A DNA stretch of 64,000 bases from Methanoculleus caldifontis (lineage in GTDB: Archaea > Halobacteriota > Methanomicrobia > Methanomicrobiales > Methanoculleaceae): contig NZ_WBKO01000002.1 of assembly GCF_032842345.1 (NCBI RefSeq), forward strand, positions 206,208 to 270,207. Reading direction: 5' to 3'. Numbering within the stretch: position 1 is the first letter of the stretch; every line of letters starts with the position of its first letter. The notes under the pieces are model-generated. The model was not told the origin of the DNA. It saw only the letters and a list, made by a program, of their open reading frames with translations, and made no database searches. The position numbers and the translations under genes are program-made. Below, one piece after another: positions 1 to 9,353 of the stretch.

Positions 1-201
1 GCCGGACGGCGGGGGGACGAGCCGTTCGTCTGCGTAACCCGCGTGGTCGGGATGTTCATGGAGAATCTCGGCATCCGCCCGGCCGAACCGGTACTGATCG
101 GCGACCTCGACCGGGTGCGGGACGTCGGGAGCATTGAAGGGCTTGAGGACAGCGTCCGGACGGCGTTGCGCGCCCAGATTGAGGGGCGGGAAGAAAGCTA
201 A
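1..201 (+). CDS. C-terminal fragment of an unidentified protein (cut by window start)
   Basis: An open frame runs from the first base to a TAA at 199-201 and encodes about 66 residues without a start, so it is the tail of a gene that begins outside the window. The tail is soluble, with an acidic-basic end rich in Arg and Glu and an internal Pro-Val-Leu-Ile-Gly-Asp stretch. I do not recognise the family. A TATA-like segment for the next gene lies directly after the stop, so the two are probably separate transcripts. Confidence 0.6.
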   Translation, partial: AGRRGDEPFVCVTRVVGMFMENLGIRPAEPVLIGDLDRVRDVGSIEGLEDSVRTALRAQIEGREES

Positions 202-208
202 TATATCA
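197..208 (+). promoter_or_regulatory. TATA-like box for the thioredoxin-like gene
   Basis: The AT-rich run ctaatatatc sits about 25 bases before the ATG at 231. This is the usual distance from an archaeal TATA box to the transcription start, so the mRNA may be leaderless or nearly so. Seen in sequence; function inferred. Confidence 0.4.
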
Positions 209-230
209 TTCGTTCCCCCACCGATGATGC

Positions 231-575
231 ATGGCAGAAGTGACTGTTGAGATTGTCGGCCTTGAGGAGTCCGAGTGCGGCCCGTTCCCCTGCGACGAGA
301 CGCGATCCTGCGGCCTTGAGACCTGTTACCCGTCAAATAATCTGATGGACGCTATCAGCGCCCTGCGCGACGAGCTGCTCGATGCATACGGCGATAAGGT
401 CGAGGTGAAGACGACGCTGATCGACCGCGAGATGCCCGACTACGTCAGGGAGATCGTCGAGGAGCGCCATCCCCCGATCCCGATCATCCTTGTGAACGGG
501 AGACTGACATCGATCGGGAGGGTCTCGCTCGGCCTGATAAAAGAAGAGATTGATTATGCCCTGGAAGAGTCTTAG
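231..575 (+). CDS. Small thioredoxin-fold protein
   Basis: The 114-residue soluble protein has a beta-alpha start, a cluster of four cysteines (about Cys16, Cys21, Cys27, Cys32) where a redox CXXC would lie, and a later Pro-Pro-Ile-Pro followed by a short strand and Asn-Gly (about 81-90). That later part resembles the cis-Pro loop of thioredoxin-like folds. The spacing of the cysteines is not classical CXXC, so it may bind metal or use a CX4C pair rather than act as a normal thioredoxin. It converges on the carbonic anhydrase gene, with a 4-bp overlap of the stop codons. Function is unknown beyond the fold. Confidence 0.7.
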   Translation: MAEVTVEIVGLEESECGPFPCDETRSCGLETCYPSNNLMDAISALRDELLDAYGDKVEVKTTLIDREMPDYVREIVEERHPPIPIILVNGRLTSIGRVSLGLIKEEIDYALEES

Positions 576-1153
576 AACACTTTCTTCAGTTCTCCGGTCG
601 CAAGGTCGAAGTACAGGCCGTGAAGCCGGACCCATCCCTCTTTTTCCGCAGCCCTGACCGGCGGGTAGGTGCGGAGGTGCTCGAGCTGCAGGCCGACGTT
701 CTCGACCTCGATGAGCCTCCGCCGGATCTTCTCTTCCTCGGAGTTTTGCGGCACCGGTATCCGGCACTCAACGCGACGTTTCGCCTCCTTGGCGTTGTTG
801 AGCCAGAGCGGAATGTATGCGTCGTCGCTCTCGCGGTCGAGCCCCTTTATGGCGCCGCAGTCCGAGTGCCCGCAGATGACGATATCCCCGACTTTGAGAT
901 GATTGACAGCATACTCGAGCACGGTCGCGAAGTTCCAGTCGTGAACCGGGACGATGTTGCCGATGTTTCGCTGCACGAAGATCTCACCGGCCTTAGAGCC
1001 GGTAATGCGTTCGGGATCTACCCGTGAGTCTGAACACCCGATCCAGAGGACTTTCGGCTTCTGGCTTGATGCGAGCGGGCCGTAATGCTCAGGATCTTTT
1101 GCAAAGTCTTCCTCCCGGAAGCGCTTGTTACCCTCAAGAATCTTATCGATCAT
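572..1153 (-). CDS. Beta-class carbonic anhydrase
   Basis: This 193-residue enzyme interconverts CO2 and bicarbonate. The zinc site is visible: Cys40 in the Cys-Ser-Asp-Ser-Arg motif, with the Asp42/Arg44 dyad, and His96-Ser-Asp-Cys99. The length fits the short prokaryotic beta class. In a hydrogenotrophic methanogen it would supply CO2 or bicarbonate to methanogenesis and carboxylases (inference). It is transcribed alone on the minus strand and converges on the thioredoxin-like gene. A strong A/T stretch lies about 75 bases upstream. Confidence 0.93.
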   Translation of the reverse strand: MIDKILEGNKRFREEDFAKDPEHYGPLASSQKPKVLWIGCSDSRVDPERITGSKAGEIFVQRNIGNIVPVHDWNFATVLEYAVNHLKVGDIVICGHSDCGAIKGLDRESDDAYIPLWLNNAKEAKRRVECRIPVPQNSEEEKIRRRLIEVENVGLQLEHLRTYPPVRAAEKEGWVRLHGLYFDLATGELKKVF

Positions 1154-1226
1154 CCGTATACTCCGTAAGACGATATGGGCGACCGTGTCTGACGGGCGCG
1201 CCTGAAGAGGGGGTTATGCCCGGAGG

Positions 1227-1242
1227 TTTAAAAATATATATA
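1227..1242 (-). promoter_or_regulatory. TATA-like box upstream of carbonic anhydrase
   Basis: A run of alternating A and T (ttaaaaatatatata on the plus strand) stands out in GC-rich surroundings, 75-90 bases before the start codon. A TATA box here would give a leader of roughly 50 bases. Inferred from composition and position. Confidence 0.4.
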
Positions 1243-1567
1243 CCTTGAGTTTCAGGCAGGCCAGACCGCGCCGGAGCAGGAAGAAAGAACGCCATTCTGC
1301 CCCTGAAAGATGTCCGGAGCGCCGGAGTAACCCCGGACACGGACGTCGGGATCCGGGGTGCGAGGTACCGGGTGCGCCAGGGGAAGATTCAAATTAACTT
1401 AACCTCCTCGAAGTGTTAAGAACAATACATTCTGCCGGAGGGCGCGGTCCCGGCGGGGAGTATGCGCTCTCCAGAAGTGTTAGGAGATCCTTCAGAATCG
1501 CCCTGTGCGGCCGGTTCGGCGGCGGTTCGCAGCCCGGGCCGCCTCCATGCCCGGCCAAAAAAAGAGG
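1243..1567. other. Intergenic region, no gene seen
   Basis: This stretch between the carbonic anhydrase promoter and the ilvD stop holds no convincing frame. The words gaagtgttaag and gaagtgttagg occur about 60 bases apart as a loose direct repeat. Nothing else can be supported. Confidence 0.4.
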
Positions 1568-3211
1568 TTATCTCTGGACGGCGCCGAGGTTCGCCTGCTC
1601 GACGGTCTGCGCGTAGCGGGCGAGCACTCCGGTGAGGCGGCGGGCTGGCGGCTTCCATGCCTTCCGCCGCTCCTCGAGGGTTGCCGCATCGACGACGAGG
1701 TCGAGGCTTTTTGCGTAGAGGTCGATCGCGATCTCGTCGCCGTCCTCCACGAGGGCGATCGGCCCGCCGACCGCGGCCTCGGGGGCGACATGCCCGATGC
1801 ACGGGCCGCGGGTGCCGCCCGAGAAGCGCCCGTCGGTCACCAGGGCGACCCGGGAGTAGCCGAGTCCCATCAGCGCCGAGGTCGGCGAGAGCATCTCCGG
1901 CATCCCCGGCCCTCCCCGCGGCCCCTCGTAGCGGATCACGACGACGTCGCCCTCCGCGATCTTCCGGTGGAGGATCGCCTCCATCGCAGCCGTTTCGCCG
2001 TCGAATACCCGCGCCGGACCCCGGTGCCGCCACATCGTTTCAGGAACGGCGGCACACTTTACGACCGCGCCGTCGGGGGCGAGCGATCCACGCACGATCT
2101 TCAGGCCGCCGGTGGGGTTGACCGGGGCGTCGGCCGTCCGGATCACCCCCGGATCGGTGACGCGGGCGCTCTTTGCGATCTCGAGGACCGACCGGCCCGA
2201 GACCGTCGGAGCGTCGTCGAGGTAGCGCTCGAGCATCTTCAAGATCGCGGGAATTCCTCCGGCCCGGTGGAGGGCGAGCATCGAGTGCGGCCCGCCGGGC
2301 TGCATGTGGCAGATGTGGGGGGTCGCCTCGGCGACGGTGTTGAAGGTCTCAAGGTCGAGGGGAACCCCCGCCTCGCGGGCGACGGCCATCAGGTGGAGCA
2401 CCGTGTTCGACGAGCCGCCGAGCGCCATGTCCACCCGGACGGCGTTCGCGAGGCTTGCCGGGGTGACGATATCCCGGGGCCGGATACCTTCCCGGACCAG
2501 ATCGACCGCCCGTTCCCCGCTCTCCCGGGCTATGCGGAGTTTTGCCGCGTCGACCGCGGGGGTGGCGGCAGTTCCCGGCAGCGAGAGGCCCAGTGCCTCG
2601 GTCACGCACGCCATGGTGTTTGCGGTGTAGAGGCCCTGGCAGCTCCCGCAGCCGGGCATCGCCGCGCACTCGAGACTCCTGAGTTCCTCCTCGCTCATCG
2701 TGCCGGCGGCGACGCGGCCCACGCCCTCGAAGACGTCGATGAGGGAGAGTTCGCGGCCCGCCATATAGCCGGGGAGCATCGGGCCGCCGGTGACGACGAT
2801 CGTCGGGATGTTGCAGCGCATCGCCGCCATGAGCATGCCGGGGACGATCTTGTCGCAGGTCCCTACGCAGACCAGGCCGTCGAACCGGTGCGCCTCGACC
2901 ATCAGCTCGACGGCGTCGGCAATATTCTCCCGCGAGGGAAGCGAGTAGCGCATCCCCTCGTGGCCCATCGCGATCCCGTCGCAGATCCCGATGGTCCCGA
3001 ACTCGAACGCCACGCCGCCCGCGGCCGCGACACCCTCCTGGACCTTCTGCGAGAGGGACCGGAGGTGGGTGTGGCCGGGGACGATCGTGTTGTACGCGTT
3101 TGCTATCCCGATGAAGGGCAGGTCCATCTCCCGGTCGGTCACGCCGAGCGACCTGAGCAGCGCCCGGTTCGGAGCACGCTGGTAGCCAGTCTTAACCGTC
3201 TCACTCCGCAT
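1568..3211 (-). CDS. ilvD: Dihydroxy-acid dehydratase
   Basis: IlvD dehydrates 2,3-dihydroxy-isovalerate and its methyl homologue to the 2-oxo acids of valine/isoleucine synthesis and carries an Fe-S cluster. The 547-residue product shows the family hallmarks: Gly-Thr-Cys-Asp-Lys (Cys119), Pro-Gly-Cys-Gly-Ser-Cys (Cys188/Cys191), and the C-terminal Thr-Asp-Gly-Arg-Phe-Ser-Gly-Gly motif. I chose the ATG at 3211 because the family begins with Met-Arg-Ser-Glu/Asp. The open frame continues 52 codons upstream to 3367, but that part is a tandem-repeat leader of low complexity. No other ilv gene is nearby. Confidence 0.95.
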   Translation of the reverse strand: MRSETVKTGYQRAPNRALLRSLGVTDREMDLPFIGIANAYNTIVPGHTHLRSLSQKVQEGVAAAGGVAFEFGTIGICDGIAMGHEGMRYSLPSRENIADAVELMVEAHRFDGLVCVGTCDKIVPGMLMAAMRCNIPTIVVTGGPMLPGYMAGRELSLIDVFEGVGRVAAGTMSEEELRSLECAAMPGCGSCQGLYTANTMACVTEALGLSLPGTAATPAVDAAKLRIARESGERAVDLVREGIRPRDIVTPASLANAVRVDMALGGSSNTVLHLMAVAREAGVPLDLETFNTVAEATPHICHMQPGGPHSMLALHRAGGIPAILKMLERYLDDAPTVSGRSVLEIAKSARVTDPGVIRTADAPVNPTGGLKIVRGSLAPDGAVVKCAAVPETMWRHRGPARVFDGETAAMEAILHRKIAEGDVVVIRYEGPRGGPGMPEMLSPTSALMGLGYSRVALVTDGRFSGGTRGPCIGHVAPEAAVGGPIALVEDGDEIAIDLYAKSLDLVVDAATLEERRKAWKPPARRLTGVLARYAQTVEQANLGAVQR

Positions 3212-3340
3212 GGTAATTCTCATAGGAGGGTAAGCGCGGAGGAGAAAAGAGTATTCCTGTTGCCGGGGTGGTGGTGCAGGTAAGACCGGGACCGTCTGCC
3301 GGGGCAAGGGTCCGGTATCTTTGCGACTCAAAGCCAGGCG

Positions 3341-3367
3341 GCTTCCCATGCTTCCCATGCTCCCCAT
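3341..3367. repeat. Three tandem copies of a 9-mer upstream of ilvD
   Basis: The unit gcttcccat occurs three times in a row (the third copy reads gctccccat). It lies about 130-155 bases before the ilvD start and reads as Met-Gly-Ser repeats in the extended ilvD frame. The rest of the 294-base gap between ilvD and cobA holds nothing I can name. Confidence 0.6.
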
Positions 3368-3505
3368 GCTTGAACTTCGAATGAGTCAGAGATACATGGG
3401 GGATGATGTCATCTCACGCGAGCCGGCAGTACAAAAATAACACCGGATATTCTGCGAAGATGCCAAAGTGAGGGAGTTCCTCCAGATTATGGCAGGGCTA
3501 CACTC

Positions 3506-4249
3506 TCACTCAGACAGCCCGTCCTCCTCATAGAGCTCCACCACCCCGCCGATGACGATCACCGCCGGGGGCCGGACGCCTGCGGCGCGGGCTTTCTCAG
3601 GGATATCAGCGACGGTCCCGACCGTCACGCGCTGGTCGGGGCGGAGGCCGCGCTCGATGATCGCGACCGGGGTCGCCGGGTCCTTGCCGTGCTCCACGAG
3701 GGCCGCAGTGATGGCGGGGAGGTTCTTTACGCCCATCAGGATGACGAGGGTCCCCTTCAGGCGCGCGAGGACCTCCCAGTCGAGGGCGGACTCGGGCTTC
3801 GTCGGGTCCTCGTGGCCGGTGATGAACGTCACCTGCGACGCGTATCGCCGGTGAGTGACCGGGATACCGACCATCTCCGGGACGGCGATGGCGCTCGTCA
3901 CCCCCGGCACCACCTCGACGGCGATCCCGTGCTCCCGGAGCGTCTCGATCTCTTCCCCGCCGCGGCCGAAGAGGAAGGGGTCGCCGCCTTTCAGGCGCAC
4001 GACGGTCTTACCCTCTTTGACCTTCCTGACCATCAGTTCCTCGATCGCGTCCTGCTCCAGGGTGTGGCTGCCACCGTACTTCCCGCAGTCGATCCGTTCG
4101 GCGTTCTTCGGGAGCGTTGCGAGGATCTCCTCGCCGGGGAGCTGGTCGTAGAGGACCACGTCCGCGGAGTCGATCACCTCGCGGGCCCGTATCGTCATGA
4201 GGCCGAGCCCGCCCGGCCCGGAACCTACAAGATATGCTCTTCCAGTCAT
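3506..4249 (-). CDS. cobA: Uroporphyrinogen-III C-methyltransferase (SUMT)
   Basis: The enzyme methylates uroporphyrinogen III twice with SAM to make precorrin-2, the branch point to siroheme, cobalamin and F430. The 247-residue protein has the Gly-rich start Val-Gly-Ser-Gly-Pro-Gly (about 7-12), the Gly-Asp-Pro-Phe-Leu-Phe-Gly-Arg-Gly-Gly-Glu motif and the Val-Pro-Gly-Val-Thr-Ser motif of tetrapyrrole methylases. The ATG at 4249 overlaps the hemC stop, so it is translationally coupled as the last gene of the operon. It is not fused to a HemD domain. Confidence 0.93.
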   Translation of the reverse strand: MTGRAYLVGSGPGGLGLMTIRAREVIDSADVVLYDQLPGEEILATLPKNAERIDCGKYGGSHTLEQDAIEELMVRKVKEGKTVVRLKGGDPFLFGRGGEEIETLREHGIAVEVVPGVTSAIAVPEMVGIPVTHRRYASQVTFITGHEDPTKPESALDWEVLARLKGTLVILMGVKNLPAITAALVEHGKDPATPVAIIERGLRPDQRVTVGTVADIPEKARAAGVRPPAVIVIGGVVELYEEDGLSE

Positions 4250-5130
4250 GGTTTCATCCCGAGGGCCGTATAGGCCTCCCTGATCAGGTCGGCGGCCTGC
4301 CTGCGCAATGCCCGCCCGCACTCCCGGGCCTCGTCAACCGTCGCGATCCGCCGCTCGATCCGCTCCCACCGGGAGCCGTCGAGCGCAAGCACCTCGGCGA
4401 TCAGGTTCCCGTCCCTGCAGAAGATACCCTGCGGGGTGAAGCATCCGCCCCCGACCTCCTCCATGACGGCCCGCTCGATCTCCACGTCGAGACGGGTCGG
4501 CGCGTGGTCCAGGGCCGCGAAAGCCCCGGCGACGGCCGGGTCGTCCCGGCAGACGACCGCGACGGTCCCCTGGTTCGGGGACGGGACGAACCGGTCCGTG
4601 GGGAGGGGCTCGCCGGGCAGCCGGATGCCGAGACGCTCGAGGCCCGCCTCCGCGAGGACGATGGCGTCGTACTGCCCCTCGCGGAGCTTCCGTATCCGGG
4701 TATCGACGTTCCCCCGGAGCTGCCTCACCTCAAGGGTCGGAGCGTCGCGGAGGAGCTGGGCGCGGCGCCGGGTGCTCGACGAGCCGATGATCCGGACCGC
4801 GTCGAGGGGACCCTCGTGCGCGAGGAAGTCCGCAGGCGAATCGCGCTCGAGCACCGCGCAGCAGACCGTCCCTGCCGGGCGGGCCGCCGGGATGTCCTTC
4901 ATGCTGTGCACCGCGGCGTCGATCTCGCCGCGGAGGATCGCGTCGTCGAGCGCCCGCACGAAGACCCCCTGCCCCCCGATGGCGTGGAGCGGGACTTCCG
5001 TCGCGGTGTCGCCCTCGGTCGTGATCGTCACGACCTCAGCCTCGATACCCCGGTCGGCGAGCATGCCGACCACTTTGTTCGTCTGTGCAAGCGCGAGAGC
5101 GCTTCCCCGTGTGCCTATGCGAAGAGACAT
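4246..5130 (-). CDS. hemC: Hydroxymethylbilane synthase (porphobilinogen deaminase)
   Basis: HemC polymerises four porphobilinogens into hydroxymethylbilane. The 294-residue protein begins with the family signature [13 protein letters not shown]. It carries His-Ser-Met-Lys-Asp (about 75-79) and Gly-Gly-Gly-Cys230, the cysteine that holds the dipyrromethane cofactor. The ATG at 5130 lies inside the end of hemL (16-bp overlap), and the stop overlaps the cobA start. No hemD follows, although the product must be cyclised by uroporphyrinogen-III synthase before CobA can act. Confidence 0.95.
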   Translation of the reverse strand: MSLRIGTRGSALALAQTNKVVGMLADRGIEAEVVTITTEGDTATEVPLHAIGGQGVFVRALDDAILRGEIDAAVHSMKDIPAARPAGTVCCAVLERDSPADFLAHEGPLDAVRIIGSSSTRRRAQLLRDAPTLEVRQLRGNVDTRIRKLREGQYDAIVLAEAGLERLGIRLPGEPLPTDRFVPSPNQGTVAVVCRDDPAVAGAFAALDHAPTRLDVEIERAVMEEVGGGCFTPQGIFCRDGNLIAEVLALDGSRWERIERRIATVDEARECGRALRRQAADLIREAYTALGMKP

Positions 5131-6362
5131 GATCCGTATGCGTCTGCTATCTGCTCGATATCCGATTCGGTGTGTGCGGCGGAGAGGAAGTTCGTCTCGA
5201 ACTGCGACGGCGGGAGGAAGATCCCGGCGCCAAGCATCGCCTTCCAGAACCGCCCGAAGGCCTCGGTGTCGCACTCCTTGACCTCGCGGTAGTTTTGCGG
5301 CGCCGACTCCCTGAAGAAGTGCTTGAAGAGCGAGCCCATTCTGACGAACGATCCCTTCCCGGCATCCGCGGCGACCTCTCCGATCGTCCGCGTGGCCTCG
5401 TCGAGCCGCCGGTAGATCTCCGGATGCTCGTGGAGATGGCGGAGGATCGCATACCCCGCCGCGAGGCTCGCCGGGTTGCCGCTGAACGTGCCGGCCTGGT
5501 AGACCGGGCCCGCGGGGGCGACCAGCTCCATGATCTCGCGCCGCCCGCCGAACGCCCCGATGGGAAGCCCGCCGCCGATGATCTTGCCGAACGTGGCGAG
5601 GTCCGGTTTGACCCCATAGTGCACCTCCGCACCGCCGATCCCGACCCGGTAGCCGGTGATCACCTCGTCGAGGATGAGGAGAACGCCGTAGGCGGCGGTG
5701 ATCTCCCGGACGTCAGCCAGGTAGTCGTCGTCGGGGAGCACGGGGCCGATGTTCCCCATCACCGGCTCGAGGATGAACGCCGCGACGTCGTCGTTCCCGG
5801 AAAGAAGCGTCTCGAGCGCCTCGGGGTCGTTGTAGGGGACCTGCCGGGTATGCGCCACCAGGTCTGCGAGGACGCCCGCGGAGTCGGGCACCCCGAGGGT
5901 GGTCGCCCCCGACCCGGCCTTGACGAGGACCGCATCGTGAGCGCCGTGGAACCCGCCCTCGACCTTGATGATGTCCTGCTTGCCCGTGTAGCCGCGAGCG
6001 AGCCGGATCGCGGCCATCGTCGCCTCGGAGCCCGACGAGACGAACCGGACCATATCGACCGCGGGATGGTCGCCGGTGATGACTCCCGCAAGGTCGAGTT
6101 CGAGCGGCGTCGGCGTACCGTAGAGCCAGCCCTTCTCGAGCTGGCACTCGATCGCCTCCCTGACTACCGGATGGGCGTGGCCGAGGATGAGGGGGCCGTA
6201 GCCGAGGCAGCAGTCGATCAGATCCGCCCCGTCGACGGTTGTGAGGCGCGATCCTGCCGCACGCTCGACGTAGAACGGGTTGGGCTTGATGGCCCGGACG
6301 GGGCTGCTGACGCCGCCCGGCATCAGGGTCTTTGCTCGTGCGAAGAGGTCACTGCTCTTCAT
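5115..6362 (-). CDS. hemL: Glutamate-1-semialdehyde 2,1-aminomutase
   Basis: This PLP enzyme converts glutamate-1-semialdehyde to 5-aminolevulinate. The 415-residue protein shows Gly-Ser-Glu-Ala-Thr near 111-115, Leu-Asp-Glu-Val near 231-234, and the PLP lysine Lys260 in Phe-Gly-Lys-Ile-Ile-Gly-Gly-Gly. The ATG at 6362 gives the usual N-terminus (Ser-Ser-Asp-Leu-Phe, then [10 protein letters not shown]). It overlaps hemB upstream and hemC downstream, consistent with one polycistron. Confidence 0.95.
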   Translation of the reverse strand: MKSSDLFARAKTLMPGGVSSPVRAIKPNPFYVERAAGSRLTTVDGADLIDCCLGYGPLILGHAHPVVREAIECQLEKGWLYGTPTPLELDLAGVITGDHPAVDMVRFVSSGSEATMAAIRLARGYTGKQDIIKVEGGFHGAHDAVLVKAGSGATTLGVPDSAGVLADLVAHTRQVPYNDPEALETLLSGNDDVAAFILEPVMGNIGPVLPDDDYLADVREITAAYGVLLILDEVITGYRVGIGGAEVHYGVKPDLATFGKIIGGGLPIGAFGGRREIMELVAPAGPVYQAGTFSGNPASLAAGYAILRHLHEHPEIYRRLDEATRTIGEVAADAGKGSFVRMGSLFKHFFRESAPQNYREVKECDTEAFGRFWKAMLGAGIFLPPSQFETNFLSAAHTESDIEQIADAYGSCLFA

Positions 6363-7332
6363 CGAGCCACCTCGCCGCGTCTTCTGCAAAGTAAGTGATG
6401 ATCAGGTCGGCCCCGGCCCGCCTGATGGCGGTGAGGGTCTCGAGGGCGACGGCCCGCTCGTTCAGCCACCCGCGCTCTGCGGCAGCCTTGATCATCGCAT
6501 ATTCGCCGCTGACCTGGTAGGCCGCCACCGGCAGCCCGAGCCCTCTGACGGATGCGAGGATATCGAGGTAAATCCCCGCCGGCTTGACCATCAGGATATC
6601 CGCCCCTTCGGCCGCGTCGAGCTCCGACTCCATCACCGCCTCCCGGGCGTTGCCCGGGTTGATCTGGTAGGTCGTCCTGTCCCCAAACGAGAACCCCGAG
6701 CCTGCCGCGTCGCGGAACGGCCCGTAAAGGGCGCTCGCGAACTTCGACGAGTAAGACATGATGAGGACGTCCTCGTATCCGGCAGCATCGAGGGCCTCCC
6801 GGATCGCCTGCACCATACCGTCGAGCATGCACGACGGCGCGACGATGTCGGCGCCGCTCTCCGCGTGGGAGACGGCTATTTGCGCCATCAGCGCGAGTGA
6901 GGGGTCGTTCAAGAGGTCCGGTCCGTCGATGGTCTCCCCGACGATGCCGCAGTGGCCGTGATCGGTGTACTCGCAGGCGCAGACGTCGGTGATGACGACC
7001 ATCCCCGCCGATCGCTCCTTGATCCTCCGGATGGCCTGCTGGACGACGCCTTCCGCCGCATAGGCTCCGGTCGCCTCGCAGTCTTTTGCGCCGGGGACCC
7101 CGAAGAGGATCACCGCCCGGATGCCGGCATCGTAGAGGCGCTCGCAGTAGTCGGCGACGCCTTCCACCGGGTGCCGGGACTGCCCCGGCATCGAGGCTAT
7201 CGGAAGCGGTGCGCTGATCGATTCGTCCACGAAGACCGGCGCTATCAGGTCGGTCTTTCTGAGTTCTGTCTCGCGGAGGAGCGGCTGGATGATCCGCCGC
7301 CGCACCCGCCTCATTCGTCGTTCTGGGAACAT
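6349..7332 (-). CDS. hemB: Porphobilinogen synthase (5-aminolevulinate dehydratase)
   Basis: HemB condenses two 5-aminolevulinates to porphobilinogen. The 327-residue protein has the zinc-site cysteines Cys118, Cys120 and Cys128 in [13 protein letters not shown], indicating a zinc enzyme. It also has the two substrate lysines in Ser-Ser-Lys-Phe-Ala-Ser and Met-Val-Lys-Pro-Ala. Starts at 7332 or 7314 are both possible because the N-terminus overlaps the 3' end of hemA by about 20 bases. Confidence 0.95.
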   Translation of the reverse strand: MFPERRMRRVRRRIIQPLLRETELRKTDLIAPVFVDESISAPLPIASMPGQSRHPVEGVADYCERLYDAGIRAVILFGVPGAKDCEATGAYAAEGVVQQAIRRIKERSAGMVVITDVCACEYTDHGHCGIVGETIDGPDLLNDPSLALMAQIAVSHAESGADIVAPSCMLDGMVQAIREALDAAGYEDVLIMSYSSKFASALYGPFRDAAGSGFSFGDRTTYQINPGNAREAVMESELDAAEGADILMVKPAGIYLDILASVRGLGLPVAAYQVSGEYAMIKAAAERGWLNERAVALETLTAIRRAGADLIITYFAEDAARWLDEEQ

Positions 7333-8582
7333 GGTTCTCCCCGGGTAATCGCCCTCATCAGGGCCTCTGCCGTTGCTATATCGCCGTACTCCGCACTCGC
7401 CCGGATGGCTGCCGTCGCGTCCGAGAGGAGCTTCTTCGTGAGCGCCCGCGTCAGGTCGTCGATGACCTCCGCCGTGCGGCCGTTCTTCTCTCCCAGGCGG
7501 GCGAGCGCCCGGTCGCGTTCACGCGCCCGGACCGACTCCGCCCAGGTGTAGAGGAGGGCGAGCGTCTCGTCGGCCGCCGTCCGCCGGAGGAGCCGGGTGA
7601 AGTGGTCGACCTCCTCGTCGATGATCTCCCGCGCCCGGTCCGCCTCGCTCCGCCGGGAGCCCATGGCGGCGTCGTTGATGCTCCGGAGGTCGTCGATGGT
7701 GAAGAGGTGCACCCCCTCGATCGCCCGCACCCCGTCCTCGACGTCGCGGGGCTGGGCGATGTCGATGAGGATCAGGTGGCGGGGGTGCTGGTCGAGCGGC
7801 CAGAGGCGCTCCTCCATCACCTCCCGGATCTCCTCGGTCCGGATGACCGGGTGCGGTGCGGCGGTGCAGGAGATGACGACGTCGGAGAGCGCGATGTAGC
7901 GGTAGAGGTCCTTGAAACTGACCGCACGCCCTCCGATCTTGTCTGCAAGCACCACCGCCCGCTCGTAGGTCCGGTTCGCGACGTAGATGGCCGTGAGGTC
8001 CTTGGCGGCGAGCGCCTGCGCCACCAGGAGCCCCATCTCCCCGCTCCCCACGACCAGGATATGCCGGTCGCGGAGGGTGCCGAGGAGCTTCTCCGCGAGC
8101 GTCACGGCCGCCGAACCGATCGAGACCGCGCCGCGGTTGATCTGCGTCTGGCGCCGGACCCGGACCCCTACGTGCACCGCTTTGTTGATGCAGAGCCCGA
8201 TGACGCTGCTCGCGGTCCCCGCCTCCTCCGCGGCCGCGAGCGCGCGCTTGAGCTGCCCGAGGATCTGGTCCTCCCCGACGACCAGGGAGTCGATGCCCGC
8301 GGCGAGCTCGAGGAGATGGCGGGAGACGGCCTCGCCCTCGAAGACCGTAAACCCGCCTCTCCCCTGCTCCTGCAGGAATCCTTCAAGGCTCCGTCCGTCG
8401 CCCTGCACGAGGACTTCGACCCGGTTGCAGGTCTGAAGGAGAAGGGCGCCCCGGAACCGCTCCCGCGCCTCATGGAGAAACGCCGTCTCGTCGGGGAACC
8501 GGAACGCTTCGAGCGTCGCGATATCCGCGATATGGTGGTTGATGCCCGCGAGCGCGAGCGGAGTCGTGAACGGTTCAGGCAT
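7311..8582 (-). CDS. hemA: Glutamyl-tRNA reductase
   Basis: HemA reduces Glu-tRNA(Glu) to glutamate-1-semialdehyde with NADPH, the first committed step of C5-pathway tetrapyrrole synthesis. The 423-residue protein has the catalytic Cys52 in Leu-Gln-Thr-Cys-Asn-Arg-Val-Glu, the region Gly-Glu-Asp-Gln-Ile-Leu-Gly-Gln, a Rossmann Gly-Ser-Gly-Glu-Met-Gly motif and a helical C-terminal dimerisation domain. The ATG at 8582 overlaps the 3' end of sirC by 8 bases. The earlier in-frame codons are the shadow of sirC. Confidence 0.95.
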   Translation of the reverse strand: MPEPFTTPLALAGINHHIADIATLEAFRFPDETAFLHEARERFRGALLLQTCNRVEVLVQGDGRSLEGFLQEQGRGGFTVFEGEAVSRHLLELAAGIDSLVVGEDQILGQLKRALAAAEEAGTASSVIGLCINKAVHVGVRVRRQTQINRGAVSIGSAAVTLAEKLLGTLRDRHILVVGSGEMGLLVAQALAAKDLTAIYVANRTYERAVVLADKIGGRAVSFKDLYRYIALSDVVISCTAAPHPVIRTEEIREVMEERLWPLDQHPRHLILIDIAQPRDVEDGVRAIEGVHLFTIDDLRSINDAAMGSRRSEADRAREIIDEEVDHFTRLLRRTAADETLALLYTWAESVRARERDRALARLGEKNGRTAEVIDDLTRALTKKLLSDATAAIRASAEYGDIATAEALMRAITRGEPCSQNDE

Positions 8583-9201
8583 GCAGATACCTCTCGATCG
8601 CCATCGCGCGCGCCCGGTCGTAGTCGGCGGCGAGCGCCTCCCGGATCTCGTCGTCCGAGAGGATCTTCCAGAGAGCTTTCGACCGCTCCTCCTGTACCGG
8701 TTCGATCTCTTTGAGCACCGAACGCATCTCTTCCTGCAGTTCAATCATCCGATCGAGATCCGCATACTCCGTCTCGAGCCGCATGCGGAGGTAACGGGAG
8801 ACTGCAGGACTCTTCCCGCGGGTGCTGATCGCGACCAGGTAGCGGCTGCCCCGGACGACCGACGGGATGATGACATCCCCGGCCTCGCCGGCGGCGTTGT
8901 TGAAGAGGATACCGGCTCCGGCGCAGAGCCTCCCGATACGGTCGTTGAGGGCCGGGTCCGGCGTCGCCGCTACCGCGAGAAACGCACCCGCGAGGAGGGC
9001 CTGGAGCGCTTCATCCGCGAGGGCCGAGAGGTCGGCCTCCTGCCGCTCTACCGCGAGGCCCTCAAGGTCCGGTGAGAACGAACGGCTGATCACCGTCACC
9101 TCCGCCTCATGCTCGAAGTATGCAGCCTTCCGGGCACCGACATCGCCTCCCCCGAAGATGAGCACCCTCCTGCCCATCAGGTCAAGCATGAGAGGGATCA
9201 T
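8575..9201 (-). CDS. sirC: Precorrin-2 dehydrogenase / sirohydrochlorin ferrochelatase-like (CysG N-terminal/Met8 type)
   Basis: The 208-residue protein has an NAD-binding Rossmann start (Gly-Gly-Gly-Asp-Val-Gly-Ala-Arg-Lys-Ala, residues 17-26). It also has the typical Asn-Asn-Ala and Ser-Thr-Arg-Gly-Lys-Ser-Pro motifs of the CysG N-terminal domain. It oxidises precorrin-2 to sirohydrochlorin; whether it also inserts iron cannot be decided from sequence. It is the first gene of the operon, while CobA, which makes its substrate, is the last. Pairing with hemA is a common archaeal arrangement. Confidence 0.9.
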   Translation of the reverse strand: MIPLMLDLMGRRVLIFGGGDVGARKAAYFEHEAEVTVISRSFSPDLEGLAVERQEADLSALADEALQALLAGAFLAVAATPDPALNDRIGRLCAGAGILFNNAAGEAGDVIIPSVVRGSRYLVAISTRGKSPAVSRYLRMRLETEYADLDRMIELQEEMRSVLKEIEPVQEERSKALWKILSDDEIREALAADYDRARAMAIERYLHA

Positions 9202-9221
9202 TCTTCTATACTGTGGTGAAC

Positions 9222-9240
9222 GGACTACATTAAAGTGTTG
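9222..9240 (-). promoter_or_regulatory. Probable promoter of the tetrapyrrole operon
   Basis: The AT-rich segment ctacattaaagtgttgaaa (plus strand) lies 21-39 bases before the sirC ATG. It is the only AT-rich stretch in the gap between the divergent genes. A TATA box here would give a very short leader. Inferred from position. Confidence 0.35.
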
Positions 9241-9353
9241 AAAAACCCGTTTCCCCTGCAGCCCGTCGGCATATGCCCACTGGCCGGGCCGCCGGCACCG
9301 GTTTACCCGAAGAAGGTTTTAACCGCAGGGAGATCCTTTTCTTCGTGAGAGAT

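Noticed and set aside
1505-3283. 592-codon open frame on the plus strand opposite ilvD
   Set aside because: It mirrors a well-identified ilvD gene, has shadow-type Arg/Pro/Asp-rich composition, and matches no family.
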